A stretch of 64,000 nucleotides of DNA. Origin: Acidobacteriota bacterium (GTDB lineage Bacteria > Acidobacteriota > Terriglobia > Terriglobales > Acidobacteriaceae). Each line of letters opens with the position of its first letter. Position 1 is the stretch's first letter. Made by a program: the position numbers and the translations under genes. Positions 19,865 to 29,497 of this stretch are shown piece by piece. The notes under the pieces were generated by a model. It was given only the letters and a program-made list of their open reading frames with translations. It ran no database searches and was not told the origin of the DNA. Location: contig JAKAXU010000002.1 of assembly GCA_021816455.1 (NCBI GenBank), positions 62,001 to 126,000 on the forward strand. The letters run 5' to 3'.

Positions 19865-21595
19865 GTGGCTGACAGACGCTCAATGAACTCGAACTTCAAC
19901 ACTGCGAACCAGACATTCCGACAGCTTTTTGGCAACGGGCTGCGTTATCAGGTTCCTCGATTTCAACGAGATTATTCCTGGGACATGGATCAGTGGGACG
20001 ATTTGTGGCGGGATATCGAGAATATGCTTTCGCCAGGAGGCGATTCGTCGCACTATATGGGCTATCTGGTCCTGAAGACCGATGACAACCGAGTCTTCGA
20101 TGTGATCGATGGACAACAGCGGCTGACGACGATCAGCCTGATTGTTCTGGCAGCGATGAAGACGCTTAAGGATTTTGTCGAAAGCGGAGTTGAGTCGGAT
20201 GCGAACAGGAGGCGGATGGAGCAGATAAGAAACAGCTACATCGGCTATCTCGATCCAGTGACGCTGATTTCACAGCCCAAACTGGCGCTGAACCGGAATA
20301 ACGACGGGTATTACAAAGATTACATTCTTGTGCTCGGAGCGATCCCCACGCGCGGCAGGAAAGTCTCCGAGCGCTCTCTTGGCAAGGCATTCGAGTGGTT
20401 CTATGAGCAGATCAAAAGCAGATATTTTTCTCTCAAGAGCGGGGAAGAGATTGCTAGATTTCTGGAGCAGGTCGTAGACCGGTTATTTTTCACGGTCATC
20501 ACCGTACCGTCAGAACTGAATGCATACCTCGTATTCGAGACGCTGAACTCGCGTGGAGTGCGCTTATCGCCTACGGATTTGTTGAAGAATTATCTATTCT
20601 CGATTGTGGATCGGGAGAGCAACGATGCAGAAGCGGTGAATGAGCTTGAGCGCAAGTGGGAGCTGATCGTACAGCGGCTCGGCGAAGAGAGTTTCCCCGA
20701 CTTTTTGCGGACGCACTGGAACAGCCGCAACGGTTTTACGAGAGAATCGGAGCTGTTTAAGACGATCCGGACGCAAATCCTGAACAGCGGTGAGGTTTTT
20801 GAACTGCTGCGTGCGATGGATGAAGACGTGGAATTCTACGTAGCGCTCAGGGAACCGACAGGAGATTACTGGAATTCGGAACAAAGGCCTGCCGTGCAGC
20901 AGCTAAAAATGTTCAATGTGCGCCAACCGTGGCCGTTACTGATGGCGGCTCACAGACAGTTTAGGGAAGAGGGATTCACGAAGATTCTGAAAGGTTGCGT
21001 CGTCATCTCGCTCCGGTACAACGTGATTGGCGCGCTGGCAGGAAACGAGCAGGAGCGGCGGTATAACGAAGTAGCAAGCAAGATTCACAAGGGTGAAGCC
21101 TACCGACGCGCAGAGCATATCTTTCGCGATCTGCGCACGATCTACATTCCTGATGAGCAATTCCGGGCAGCGTTTGCCGAGCGGAAGTTGAAAACAACAT
21201 TGCCCAGGAACAAGAGTGTGATTCGGTGGATGCTTTTTGAAATCGAAGACGAGCTATCAGGCATTCACTATGACAGGGATAGCGCGGAGTTTACGCTGGA
21301 GCATATTCTGCCCGAGAATCCGGGATCAAACTGGCCGCAGTTCAATGATCGCCAGGCGGAAGATTGTCTGTATCGTTTGGGAAATCTGACGCTTCTTGAG
21401 CGTCCACTTAATCGGGATTTGGGCAGCAGTTCAGCAACTGAGAAGCTGCGGCGATTTGCGGAAAGCTGCTTTGTCATGACGCGGGAAATCGCAAAGAGTA
21501 ATGACGTCTGGACTCCTGAGCGCATCAGCGCTCGACAGCATGGATTGGCCGATATAGCCGTACAACGCTGGCGTATCCCGCAGATGTATGAGTGA
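19865..21595 (+). CDS. DUF262/DUF1524 protein, GmrSD-like
   Basis: A 576-residue protein with the DUF262 (GmrS-like) N-terminal domain: YQVPRFQRDYSWDMDQWDDL, then VIDGQQRLTTISLIVL (DGQQRLTT is the signature), and a C-terminal DUF1524 (GmrD-like) His-Me-finger nuclease region: FTLEHILPENPGSNW and LYRLGNLTLLERPLNRDLG. In characterised relatives the pair forms a type IV restriction enzyme that cuts modified phage DNA; both halves are here in one chain. The start is GTG at 19865, with an ATG at 19883 as an alternative. The gene is alone, more AT-rich than cysK and typA on either side, and probably acquired. Confidence 0.88.
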   Translation: MADRRSMNSNFNTANQTFRQLFGNGLRYQVPRFQRDYSWDMDQWDDLWRDIENMLSPGGDSSHYMGYLVLKTDDNRVFDVIDGQQRLTTISLIVLAAMKTLKDFVESGVESDANRRRMEQIRNSYIGYLDPVTLISQPKLALNRNNDGYYKDYILVLGAIPTRGRKVSERSLGKAFEWFYEQIKSRYFSLKSGEEIARFLEQVVDRLFFTVITVPSELNAYLVFETLNSRGVRLSPTDLLKNYLFSIVDRESNDAEAVNELERKWELIVQRLGEESFPDFLRTHWNSRNGFTRESELFKTIRTQILNSGEVFELLRAMDEDVEFYVALREPTGDYWNSEQRPAVQQLKMFNVRQPWPLLMAAHRQFREEGFTKILKGCVVISLRYNVIGALAGNEQERRYNEVASKIHKGEAYRRAEHIFRDLRTIYIPDEQFRAAFAERKLKTTLPRNKSVIRWMLFEIEDELSGIHYDRDSAEFTLEHILPENPGSNWPQFNDRQAEDCLYRLGNLTLLERPLNRDLGSSSATEKLRRFAESCFVMTREIAKSNDVWTPERISARQHGLADIAVQRWRIPQMYE

Positions 21596-21919
21596 TTTTG
21601 AGCCAGTTATCGCCACATCGTCCAGGGCAGAAGCAAAAGCCGCACATATCAAGCCGGATAGATACCGTTAGGCGATTCTGCGCTGCTGGTAGAATAGAAT
21701 CGCGGGATTGCGCGGCAAGAGGACGCGATTCTGCACTTCTGTTCGCGCGATGAGCCGGACAAAAGCCTGTTGTGCAGTGTTTGCCGTGTGGCGCTCGCTG
21801 TGCAGCGCCCGTTGCGCAGCCGGATGGTGCGGGCTGCGGGGATCGACACAAACCATCCGATCCGGCAGTGGCGCCTGAGCGCGCGCCTGCCTGTGTGAAC
21901 CCGAAGAAGGAATTTTCCG
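21596..21919 (+). promoter_or_regulatory. typA upstream region with putative sigma-70 promoter
   Basis: No gene is seen in these 324 bases. A plausible promoter is TTAGGC (21668-21673) and TAGAAT (21690-21695) with a 16-bp spacer, leaving a long leader of more than 200 bases before typA. The leader is G/C-rich with several short inverted repeats. Nothing resembles a known riboswitch. The promoter call is weak because it rests only on these two hexamers. Confidence 0.35.
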
Positions 21920-23728
21920 TTGAGCCAGACGATTCGCAACATCGCCATCATCGCCCACGTAGACCACGGCAAGACCACGCTGGTCGACGCCATGCTTCGT
22001 CAGTCCGGCACCTTTCGTGCCAACGAGCAGGTGGCCGATCGAGTGATGGACTCCAACGACCTGGAGCGCGAGCGCGGCATTACGATTCTCGCTAAAAACA
22101 CCGCGATTTATTACCAGGGCGGCAAGATCAACATTGTGGATACGCCGGGCCACGCGGATTTTGGCGGCGAGGTGGAGCGCGGGCTGAAGATGGTGGACGG
22201 TGTGATGCTGCTGGTGGACGCCGCCGAAGGGCCGCTGCCGCAGACGCGCTACGTGCTGGCCAAGGCGCTGGAAGCGAAGCTGAAGCCGATCGTCGTCATC
22301 AACAAGATCGATCGGCCGGATGCGCGCGCGCAGGAGGTGCTCAACGAGGTCTATGACCTGTTCATCGATCTGGACGCCGAGGAGGAGCAACTCGACTTTC
22401 CTGTGCTCTACACGGTCGCGAAGACCGGTATGGCGACCACCGATATGCAGACGCCGGGCACGGACCTGGAGCCGCTCTTTCAGGCCATTGTGAACACCAT
22501 TCCGGCGGCCACCGGCGACCCGGACGCTTCGCTGCAGATACTGGTCACCAACCTCGACTACTCGGAGTACTTCGGACGCATTGCGATTGCGCGCGTCTTC
22601 CAGGGCACACTGCGCGTGGGCGACGAGGTGGCCGTTTCGCGGCGCGACCTCTCGCTGCAGAAGACGAAGATCACCAAGCTCTTCACCTTCGCCGGGCTGA
22701 AGCGCATGGAGACCGCGACTACGGAGATTGGCGACATTGTGGCCATTGCAGGCGTGGAGGGAATCACCATCGGCGAGACGATCACCAGCCTGGCCAATCC
22801 CGCTCCGCTGCCTTTGATCGTGATTGATGAGCCGACTATTGCGATGCAGTTCTCGGTGAATAACTCACCGTTCTGCGGCAAGGAAGGTTCGCTGGTGACG
22901 AGCCGGAATCTGCGCGAGCGGCTGGACCGCGAGCTGCTGACGAACGTCTCGATTCGCGTGGAAGAGACCGAATCGCCGGACAGCTTCAAGGTGCTGGGCC
23001 GCGGCGAGATGCAGCTCGGAGTGCTCATCGAGATGATGCGCCGCGAAGGTTTCGAACTGAGCGTGGGCCGACCGGAGATCGTCACCAAGATGGTCGACGG
23101 TGTGCGCATGGAGCCGGTCGAGCACGTCACGATCGACGTGCCCGAAGAGTACACGGGCGTAGTCATCGAGAAGCTGGGCCCGCGCAAGGGCGAGATGACG
23201 AAGATGCACAATCACGGCTCGGGCCGGGTGCGCATGGAGTTTCGCGTGCCCAGCCGCGGCATCATCGGACTGCGCAGCGAGATGCTGACCGAGACGCGCG
23301 GGACGATCGTGATGAATACGCTCTTCGACGGCTACACGCCTTACCAGGGCGAGATTCCGCAGCGCCCGTCCGGGGTGCTCATCAGCGACCGGCAGGGCGT
23401 GACGACGACCTATTCGCTGCATGGATTACAGGATCGTGGCGTGCTGTTTCTGGGTGCGGGCGTCGAGGTATATGAGGGCATGATCGTCGGCGAGCACTCG
23501 CGCGACAACGACCTGGACGTGAATGTTGTCCGCGAAAAGAAGCTGACCAACATGCGCGCCTCCAGCGCCGATGAAGCGCTGCGTCTGGCTCCGCATCGCA
23601 TCCTGAATCTGGAACAGGCCATCGAGTTCATCGCCGAGGACGAGCTGGTGGAGGTGACGCCGAAGAATCTGCGGCTGCGCAAAAAGATTCTGCAGGCGAA
23701 CCAGCGGCCGAAGCGGCGCAACGACTGA
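21920..23728 (+). CDS. typA: Ribosome-binding GTPase TypA/BipA
   Basis: TypA is a translational GTPase that associates with ribosomes and affects stress and low-temperature growth in other bacteria. The 602-residue protein shows the G1 loop [18 protein letters not shown]2 ERGITI, G3 [10 protein letters not shown] and G4 NKIDRPDAR, then the EF-G-like domains and the BipA-specific C-terminal part ([32 protein letters not shown]). The last residues (QRPKRRND) are typical. The start is TTG at 21920. The AAGAAGGAA just upstream is the probable ribosome site. Confidence 0.97.
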   Translation: MSQTIRNIAIIAHVDHGKTTLVDAMLRQSGTFRANEQVADRVMDSNDLERERGITILAKNTAIYYQGGKINIVDTPGHADFGGEVERGLKMVDGVMLLVDAAEGPLPQTRYVLAKALEAKLKPIVVINKIDRPDARAQEVLNEVYDLFIDLDAEEEQLDFPVLYTVAKTGMATTDMQTPGTDLEPLFQAIVNTIPAATGDPDASLQILVTNLDYSEYFGRIAIARVFQGTLRVGDEVAVSRRDLSLQKTKITKLFTFAGLKRMETATTEIGDIVAIAGVEGITIGETITSLANPAPLPLIVIDEPTIAMQFSVNNSPFCGKEGSLVTSRNLRERLDRELLTNVSIRVEETESPDSFKVLGRGEMQLGVLIEMMRREGFELSVGRPEIVTKMVDGVRMEPVEHVTIDVPEEYTGVVIEKLGPRKGEMTKMHNHGSGRVRMEFRVPSRGIIGLRSEMLTETRGTIVMNTLFDGYTPYQGEIPQRPSGVLISDRQGVTTTYSLHGLQDRGVLFLGAGVEVYEGMIVGEHSRDNDLDVNVVREKKLTNMRASSADEALRLAPHRILNLEQAIEFIAEDELVEVTPKNLRLRKKILQANQRPKRRND

Positions 23729-23832
23729 TTTGCGGCGACTGTGGTACGTTCCAGAGAGGCTCGCCGGAGAGTGTTCGGGAGGACATCAGGATGCAGGAGT
23801 AGCGTATTCCCGGGAAACAGCGCGGCAACGTG

Positions 23833-24171
23833 ATGGCAGAATCCAGTCCCAAACCGGCATTTCCAGCAGGCGCACACGAAGTGCCCGTCTTCCCTGCGCC
23901 GCCTCGGCACCGTGCCGCCGTGCCGCGCTGGCTGCGTCAGGTGGAGCGGATGGTTGCCGTGCTGGTGCGGCTCTATCTTGGCCTGGCGCTTTGTTTTCTT
24001 CCCTGGTTTCGTCCGCTGTGGGACAATAACCCACTTTTTCTGCATGTACCTGCACTGCTGCCGCTGCTCACCAGTGGAGCGGTGCGTGGGGTGGTCTCCG
24101 GATTGGGGTTGCTGAATCTGTGGCTGGCTCTCGATGGCGCGATTCGTTCGTCTAAGGAGTGGGAGTCGTAG
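23833..24171 (+). CDS. Small conserved membrane protein (112 aa)
   Basis: A 112-residue protein with a hydrophilic proline-rich N-terminus (residues 1-35) and about three hydrophobic segments (VRLYLGLALCFLPWF; PALLPLLTSGAVRGVVSGLG; LLNLWLALDGAI). A GTG one codon earlier would also start it. No enzyme motif is visible. It follows typA by 104 bp and precedes the LOG-family gene; it has the look of a conserved acidobacterial integral-membrane protein of unknown function. Confidence 0.6.
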   Translation: MAESSPKPAFPAGAHEVPVFPAPPRHRAAVPRWLRQVERMVAVLVRLYLGLALCFLPWFRPLWDNNPLFLHVPALLPLLTSGAVRGVVSGLGLLNLWLALDGAIRSSKEWES

Positions 24172-24268
24172 TCGGCTTTCGCACCGTGTGCGGCGCCGGG
24201 TAGACTGTTGCTCGCCGCAGATCGCACGGCGAGCGCACCGGAAAAGCACAGGGGAGTCAAGCGGGTCG

Positions 24269-25294
24269 ATGGCCGAGTTCATTCCAAGGGCAGAGTCGAA
24301 TTTGCATTTGTCCAAGACGTCGCCGACGGCGCAGCCGAAGCCGCTTGAGCGCGCCCGTCTGGCCTACGAGAATCCGGAGTTTGTCAACAGCCCGGACGGC
24401 CGCCTGATTCGCATTCTCGCCGAATACACGGAGCCGCTGGCGCGCTTTCGCCGGGAACGGATTCAGGACACGATCGTTTTCTTCGGCTCGGCGCGTTTTC
24501 ACAGCCGCAGCGAGGCGGACCGCGCGCTGGAGCTGCTGGACAATACTGGCTCGACGCAGCCTGCTCCACCGGAAGAGCAGCCGGCCAGCATTCCTTCGAT
24601 TCAGGATGGTTCGGCGAGCGACCTTCAGCGGCGGCGCGCAGTGGCTGCCGTCGAGATGGCGCGCTACTACGAGGATGCGCGACGGCTGGCCGGAATGATG
24701 ACGCGGTGGGCGGCGACGGTGCCCTCGAATCCGCCCGGTCGGCATCGGTTTGTTGTCACCTCCGGTGGTGGACCGGGCATCATGGAAGCGGCCAACCGTG
24801 GCGCGTATGAGGCGGGCGGCAAGAGCATCGGGTTGAACATCCGGCTGCCGTTTGAGCAGCATCCGAATCCGTACATCACACCGGAGCTGAACTTCGAGTT
24901 TCATTATTTCTTCATGCGCAAGCTGTGGTTTGCCTACCTGGCCAAGGCGCTGGTGGTCTTTCCCGGAGGTTTCGGCACGCTGGACGAGATGTTCGAGCTG
25001 CTGACGCTGGCCCAGACGCACAAGCTGGCCAAGAAGATGACGGTGGTCATCTATGGCGGCGACTACTGGAAGCGCGTCCTCAACCTGCACGCGCTGGTCG
25101 ATTGCGGAGCGATCTCGCCGAAGGACGTGGATCTCTTCCAGTTTGCCGATACGCCGGAGCAGGCCTTCGCCATGTTGCGCGACGGACTGACGGCCAACCA
25201 TTTGGTCGGTGAAAGCGGCGGTTCGGTTCAAGAGCCTGCGGCATTCAGCATCGAAGCATTTCTTGGCCCCGAATTTGCCAAAACCAACGTATAG
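24269..25294 (+). CDS. LOG-family Rossmann-fold protein
   Basis: A 341-residue member of the LOG (lysine decarboxylase-like) family, whose characterised members hydrolyse cytokinin- or purine-nucleoside monophosphates to the free base and ribose 5-phosphate. Signatures are SGGGPGIMEAANRGAYEAGG and the catalytic/nucleotide motif FPGGFGTLDEMFELLTLAQT. The N-terminal segment (DTIVFFGSARFHS) starts the Rossmann fold. An insertion with proline-rich stretch (residues about 95-125) makes it longer than the ~190-residue LOG proteins. The ATG at 24269 begins MAEFIPRAESN; the frame upstream has no resemblance. Confidence 0.88.
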   Translation: MAEFIPRAESNLHLSKTSPTAQPKPLERARLAYENPEFVNSPDGRLIRILAEYTEPLARFRRERIQDTIVFFGSARFHSRSEADRALELLDNTGSTQPAPPEEQPASIPSIQDGSASDLQRRRAVAAVEMARYYEDARRLAGMMTRWAATVPSNPPGRHRFVVTSGGGPGIMEAANRGAYEAGGKSIGLNIRLPFEQHPNPYITPELNFEFHYFFMRKLWFAYLAKALVVFPGGFGTLDEMFELLTLAQTHKLAKKMTVVIYGGDYWKRVLNLHALVDCGAISPKDVDLFQFADTPEQAFAMLRDGLTANHLVGESGGSVQEPAAFSIEAFLGPEFAKTNV

Positions 25295-25495
25295 TGGACG
25301 GTAGGCTCCCCTTGCAGATTTTCTTGAGTGAGTGAGAAGATGTCGGATCAAACCCGAAAATACGCGCTAAGTTCGGCTAAAATGCGGAGAAATGCCGCAA
25401 TTGAACGGAAATTCGCGGGGTTTTCACGGTCTGTTGAAGAGTGGGCGTCGATACTGAAACCGCAGATTGAGCGGATCAGGAGGACGACAGACCCT

Positions 25496-26659
25496 ATGCC
25501 AGCAACCTCGATCTCGTATCTTTGGCGCGACCCGAAGGCGGTGAGCGGCTACACAACCGGCGTCTCGCTGCACAGCCACACCAACCAGTCCCAGGAGACG
25601 CTTTCGTTTGTGGCGGACTGGACGGCGCAGTATGCGTTTGTGCGTCCGTTGATGCGCTATCTGAACCGGCGTTCGTGGGAGCGTCATGGCATTCGCATCG
25701 ACTGGCTGCGCAGCTTTTGGACTCCGCCGCTGACGCCGAAGCTGGCCTGGGATCTGGAAAGCGGGCAGATCGAGAAGCTGGGCCTGAAGTCGCTGGTTTC
25801 GATCACCGACCATGACAATATCCATGCACCACGAATGCTGCGCACGATGGACCGGTCACGTCACGTGCCCATCTCCGTGGAGTGGTCGGCTCCGTACAGC
25901 GAAGTGCAGTCGTTCCACATCGGCGTGCACAACCTGCCCAGTGCGCGCGCCGCGCAGTGGATTGCGGTGCTGAACGAGTTCACGACAAATCCTTCGGATG
26001 ATCGGCTGGGTGAGATTCTCGCCGAGTTGAATCGCGAGCGCGATGTGCTGTTAGTGCTGAATCACCCGATGTGGGATCTTTACATGATCGGGCGCGATCG
26101 CCACCACTTCCTGGTCAACGAGTTTCTGCTCAAATACGGCAATCACTTTCACGCCCTGGAGTTGAACGGTCTGCGCAACTGGACGGAGAATCGGGCAGTG
26201 CGCAGGCTGGCCGAGCAGTGGAATATGCTGCTGGTGGCCGGTGGCGACCGGCACGGCGTGGAGCCGAACGCGAACATCAACCTGACCAACGCGACGAGTT
26301 TCACGGAGTTTGTCCACGAGGTGCGTTACGAGCGGCGCAGCGAAGTACTCTTCATGCCGCAGTACGCCGAGCCGTGGAAGATGCGCATCCTGCAATCGAC
26401 GATTGACGCGATCCGTGATTTTCCGGAGTTTCCGATTGGCTCGCAGTGCTGGGACGATCGCGTCTTTCATCCCGACGCAGGCGGCGAGATTCGTCCGCTG
26501 AGCGAGATCTGGCCACGCAGTCACGCGCCGCGCACCATGCAGATGATTTTGGCGGCGGCACGCTCGCTGGGCCGTCGTCCGCTCAGCTCCAGTCTGCGTT
26601 ACGCCTGGAGTGATGCCGAAGAGCTGCGCTTCGGTCTGGGCGAGCAGGAAACCGCCTAG
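25496..26659 (+). CDS. PHP-like metal-dependent hydrolase
   Basis: A protein of 387 residues if it starts at the ATG at 25496, which has an AGGAGG ribosome site 12 bases upstream. The frame stays open to a GTG at 25328 (443 residues), but the extra part is AT-rich and looks non-coding. Metal-binding patterns of a PHP phosphoesterase are seen: GVSLHSHTNQS, SITDHDNIHAPRM, VLNHPMWDLY and AGGDRHGVEPN. Substrate is unknown. It directly precedes a glycosyltransferase gene in the same direction (136-bp gap), so a role in glycan or glycolipid metabolism is possible but inferred only from position. Confidence 0.75.
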   Translation: MPATSISYLWRDPKAVSGYTTGVSLHSHTNQSQETLSFVADWTAQYAFVRPLMRYLNRRSWERHGIRIDWLRSFWTPPLTPKLAWDLESGQIEKLGLKSLVSITDHDNIHAPRMLRTMDRSRHVPISVEWSAPYSEVQSFHIGVHNLPSARAAQWIAVLNEFTTNPSDDRLGEILAELNRERDVLLVLNHPMWDLYMIGRDRHHFLVNEFLLKYGNHFHALELNGLRNWTENRAVRRLAEQWNMLLVAGGDRHGVEPNANINLTNATSFTEFVHEVRYERRSEVLFMPQYAEPWKMRILQSTIDAIRDFPEFPIGSQCWDDRVFHPDAGGEIRPLSEIWPRSHAPRTMQMILAAARSLGRRPLSSSLRYAWSDAEELRFGLGEQETA

Positions 26660-26795
26660 TTACTCCATACGGACCAGGCGCTGCCGGTTCCACCCCGCGG
26701 AAGATACCGACCGAATCAGGAGCAACTTCCACCCGAAGCCCCAACCAGAGCGGGCCGTGCTTCAGTGCGTCCGTTACCGCAGTCAGGAGTGTTTC

Positions 26796-28034
26796 ATGTC
26801 CCATGCAACCTCTTCATCTCTTCCGCGCGTCGCCTATTTTCCGGATTCGTTTCACGAGGTGAATGGCGTGGCGCATACGAGCCGCCATTTTGAAGACTAT
26901 GCGCGTCGGCGCAATCTGCCGTTTCTTTGCGTGCGTGCCGGGGAACGCACCCCGGCGCTGGTACGGGAGGGCAACCTGTGGACGCTGGAGCTTCCGCGCG
27001 GCGCGCTCTCTTTCGCCTTGGAGCAGGACCTCAGCTTCGACCCGGCGTATCTGCGCCATCTGCCTGTGATCTCGGAGGTTCTGGACGAGTTTGCCCCGAC
27101 GCAGATTCACATCACCGGCCCGAGCGAGCTGGGGATGCTGGGGGCTGCGGTGGCCGCGCACCATCAGCTGCCGCTGGCCGCAAGCTGGCATACCAATGTA
27201 CATGAGTATCTGGCGCGCCGCTCGGAGTGGCTGCTGCGCCTGCTGCCGGGAGACCAGTCGCTCAGCGCGAGCCGCATGATCGAGGACTGGACGCTTGCGG
27301 CGACGGCGCGTTTTTACGCGCGGGCGCGGGTGCTCTTTGCGCCCAGTCAGGCGTTGTGCGAACAGTTGCGCGCGCTCACCGGGCGGCCCTGCCATCGCAT
27401 GCCGCGCGGGGTGGATACCCGGCTTTTCACTCCCGCACGGCGCACCCGCGCGCGTGAGGCTGGGCCGTTTACGCTGGGCTTTGTTGGGAGGCTCTCCGTG
27501 GAAAAGAATGTCGCGTTGCTGGCGGCGATTCACGATCAGCTTCAGGCTGCGGGCCTTCGCAACCTTCGCTTCGTCGTCGTGGGGCAGGGCGCGGAGGAGT
27601 CGATGCTGCGCGAGCGCATGGCGGGGTCAGAGTTTGCCGGAGTGCTGCGCGGTGAAGCGCTTGCGACGGCTTACGCAGAGATGGACCTCTTCGTCTTTCC
27701 ATCGCACACGGACACCTTCGGTAATGTTGTGCTGGAGGCGCTTGCCTCCGGAGTGCCGGCGATTGTCACACCGGACGGCGGACCAGCGACGATTCTGCGC
27801 GATGCCGCGCGGACGGTTTCCGGTCCCGTCGGGTGCGTCGCTCCGGATGAGCAATTTGCAGAAGAAATTCAGGCGCTTCTGGATGCGCCGGAACGGCTGT
27901 CCGAGATGCGGGCCAACGCCCGCCGCTATGCTCTGACGATGACCTGGGATGCGGTCTTCGAGGGCGTCTATCGGGGATACGATCCGCGCAGCGAGCCAGA
28001 GCTTGCGCCGGAAATTCACAGACTCAGCGCATGA
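26796..28034 (+). CDS. GT4-family glycosyltransferase
   Basis: A 412-residue GT-B glycosyltransferase. The ATG at 26796 follows an AGGAG ribosome site. The N-terminal domain begins RVAYFPDSFHEVNGVAHTSR, the acceptor-side pattern of the alpha-mannosyl/digalactosyl-type enzymes. The donor domain includes GFVGRLSVEKNVALLAAIHD, VVGQGAEESMLRERM and the conserved FPSHTDTFGNVVLEALASG with the retaining-GT E-x7-E-like site. No membrane helices. The likely acceptor is a lipid (phosphatidylinositol mannoside or glucosyl-lipid-like), but this is inferred from family only. The 3' end overlaps accD by 11 bp in a convergent manner. Confidence 0.9.
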   Translation: MSHATSSSLPRVAYFPDSFHEVNGVAHTSRHFEDYARRRNLPFLCVRAGERTPALVREGNLWTLELPRGALSFALEQDLSFDPAYLRHLPVISEVLDEFAPTQIHITGPSELGMLGAAVAAHHQLPLAASWHTNVHEYLARRSEWLLRLLPGDQSLSASRMIEDWTLAATARFYARARVLFAPSQALCEQLRALTGRPCHRMPRGVDTRLFTPARRTRAREAGPFTLGFVGRLSVEKNVALLAAIHDQLQAAGLRNLRFVVVGQGAEESMLRERMAGSEFAGVLRGEALATAYAEMDLFVFPSHTDTFGNVVLEALASGVPAIVTPDGGPATILRDAARTVSGPVGCVAPDEQFAEEIQALLDAPERLSEMRANARRYALTMTWDAVFEGVYRGYDPRSEPELAPEIHRLSA

Positions 28035-28869
28035 AGTCAAGCGCGCGCTCAATGTAGCTCTTCAGTTCCGCGCGCGGAACGACGGCATCCAGAAATCCGT
28101 GCTCCAGCAGGAACTCCGAGCGCTGAAAGCCCTCCGGCAGCTTCTGGCGGATGGTCTGTTCGATGACGCGCGGACCGGCAAAACCGATCAGAGCGCCCGG
28201 CTCCGCGACGTTCAGGTCGCCCAGCATGGCGAAGCTGGCCGTGACACCGCCGGTGGTCGGGTCGGTGAGGACGCAGATGTAGGGGATGCCGGCGTCGTCC
28301 ATCTGCGCAAGGCCGGTGGCGATCTTGGCTAGTTGCATCAGGCTCACGACGCCCTCCATCATGCGCGCGCCGCCGGAGGCGGCAAGGATGAGGAGTGCGC
28401 TGCGCGTCTCCAGGCAGCGGTCGATGGCGCGAGCGATCGTCTCGCCGACGACCGCGCCCATGCTGCCTCCGATGAAGCTGTACTCCATGGCGCTGACGAC
28501 CACCGGATGCGGCCCGACGTGGCCGACGGCGTTGACAATCGCATCCTTCAGGCCGGTCTGGCGCTGTGCAGCGGCCAGGCGGTCTCGATACGGTTTGCGA
28601 TCGACGAAGCCCAGCGGGTCAGTAGACTCCAGATTGCCGTCCACGAAGGTGTATCCCGGCTCCAGTAGCAGCGCAAGGCGCTCCCGCGCGCCCATCTTGA
28701 AGTGCTTGCCGCACTTCGGACAGACATTCAGGTTGGCTTCAATCTCGGCCTTGAAGAGGATCTGGCGGCAGCCGTCACACTTGCTCCACAGGCCCTCGGT
28801 GCGCACACGCGACTCTTCGCTCTCCGCCGCGCCCTCTACGCTGGATTCCGATCGCTTGAACCATGACAT
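28024..28869 (-). CDS. accD: Acetyl-CoA carboxylase carboxyltransferase subunit beta
   Basis: AccD transfers the carboxyl group from carboxybiotin to acetyl-CoA, the committed step of fatty-acid synthesis. The 281-residue protein (ATG at 28869) has the N-terminal C4 zinc ribbon (CDGCRQ ... CPKCG), then the crotonase-type core: VDRKPYRDRLAAAQRQTG, FIGGSMGAVVGETIARAID, LILAASGGARMMEGV and DPTTGGVTASFAMLGDL. The C-terminal EGFQRSEFLLEHGFLD is conserved. accA is not in the window. A TTG three codons upstream is possible but unneeded. Confidence 0.97.
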   Translation of the reverse strand: MSWFKRSESSVEGAAESEESRVRTEGLWSKCDGCRQILFKAEIEANLNVCPKCGKHFKMGARERLALLLEPGYTFVDGNLESTDPLGFVDRKPYRDRLAAAQRQTGLKDAIVNAVGHVGPHPVVVSAMEYSFIGGSMGAVVGETIARAIDRCLETRSALLILAASGGARMMEGVVSLMQLAKIATGLAQMDDAGIPYICVLTDPTTGGVTASFAMLGDLNVAEPGALIGFAGPRVIEQTIRQKLPEGFQRSEFLLEHGFLDAVVPRAELKSYIERALDFMR

Positions 28870-28963
28870 AACTTCCAATTGTAACGGAAGCCCGCACGAT
28901 TTCTCATTTACCCACTTGCCTTACCGCGTCCTGCCGTCTTCCGCTGCTGGGCGCGAAGAGAAT

Positions 28964-29497
28964 CTACATCGAGTGCCACGACATATCGACGCGGACCGGA
29001 ATCTCATTCTTGATCGGCACGGTCAGAAACGATGGCCGCACGATCTTAAAGTCGGAGCAGGTCGCAGGAATGGTTCCGGTGATCCGCACCTCTTTGCCCT
29101 GCGTCACTCGCTGGAAGGCAACGTGCGAGTAGTGCGCCGTCTGGCCCGCGAACTGGACATCCAGATCGGCGTAAATCGTTGGCGAGGTGGTCGCCGCCTC
29201 GGCAAAGCGGGTGCGCACGACCACCATCGGGAACTCTCCGCCGCGTGTCGTCTGGATCATGTGAAGATCGCGGTTGCTGTCTCCGGAATCGAAGGACTTC
29301 ACCGGCACAGCGATCAGAAAATCGCATTGACCGGCCTTGCAAATTCCCTTGCCCTTCGCAGCGTGGCTCACGCCTTCCACCTCATGCATCGGGTGAGACA
29401 TGTGATAGGTGAGCGTGGATTGATCCAGAATCCATTGCGTAGCGCTCTGCGACCAGGCGGGGAGAGTAAAGAAAAGAAGGCATGCGAGAAACTTCAT
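28964..29497 (-). CDS. YceI-like periplasmic protein
   Basis: A 177-residue exported protein with a signal peptide (MKFLACLLFFTLPAWSQS). The mature part is a lipocalin-like YceI barrel: STLTYHMSHPMHEVEGVSH, FLIAVPVKSFDSGDSNRD, HMIQTTRGGEFPMVVVRT and VTQGKEVRITGTIPATC. YceI proteins bind isoprenoid quinones or similar hydrophobic ligands. The start overlaps the stop of the upstream gene (ATGA), so the two are translationally coupled, echoing the E. coli yceJ-yceI arrangement of cytochrome b561-like protein plus YceI. Confidence 0.8.
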   Translation of the reverse strand: MKFLACLLFFTLPAWSQSATQWILDQSTLTYHMSHPMHEVEGVSHAAKGKGICKAGQCDFLIAVPVKSFDSGDSNRDLHMIQTTRGGEFPMVVVRTRFAEAATTSPTIYADLDVQFAGQTAHYSHVAFQRVTQGKEVRITGTIPATCSDFKIVRPSFLTVPIKNEIPVRVDMSWHSM

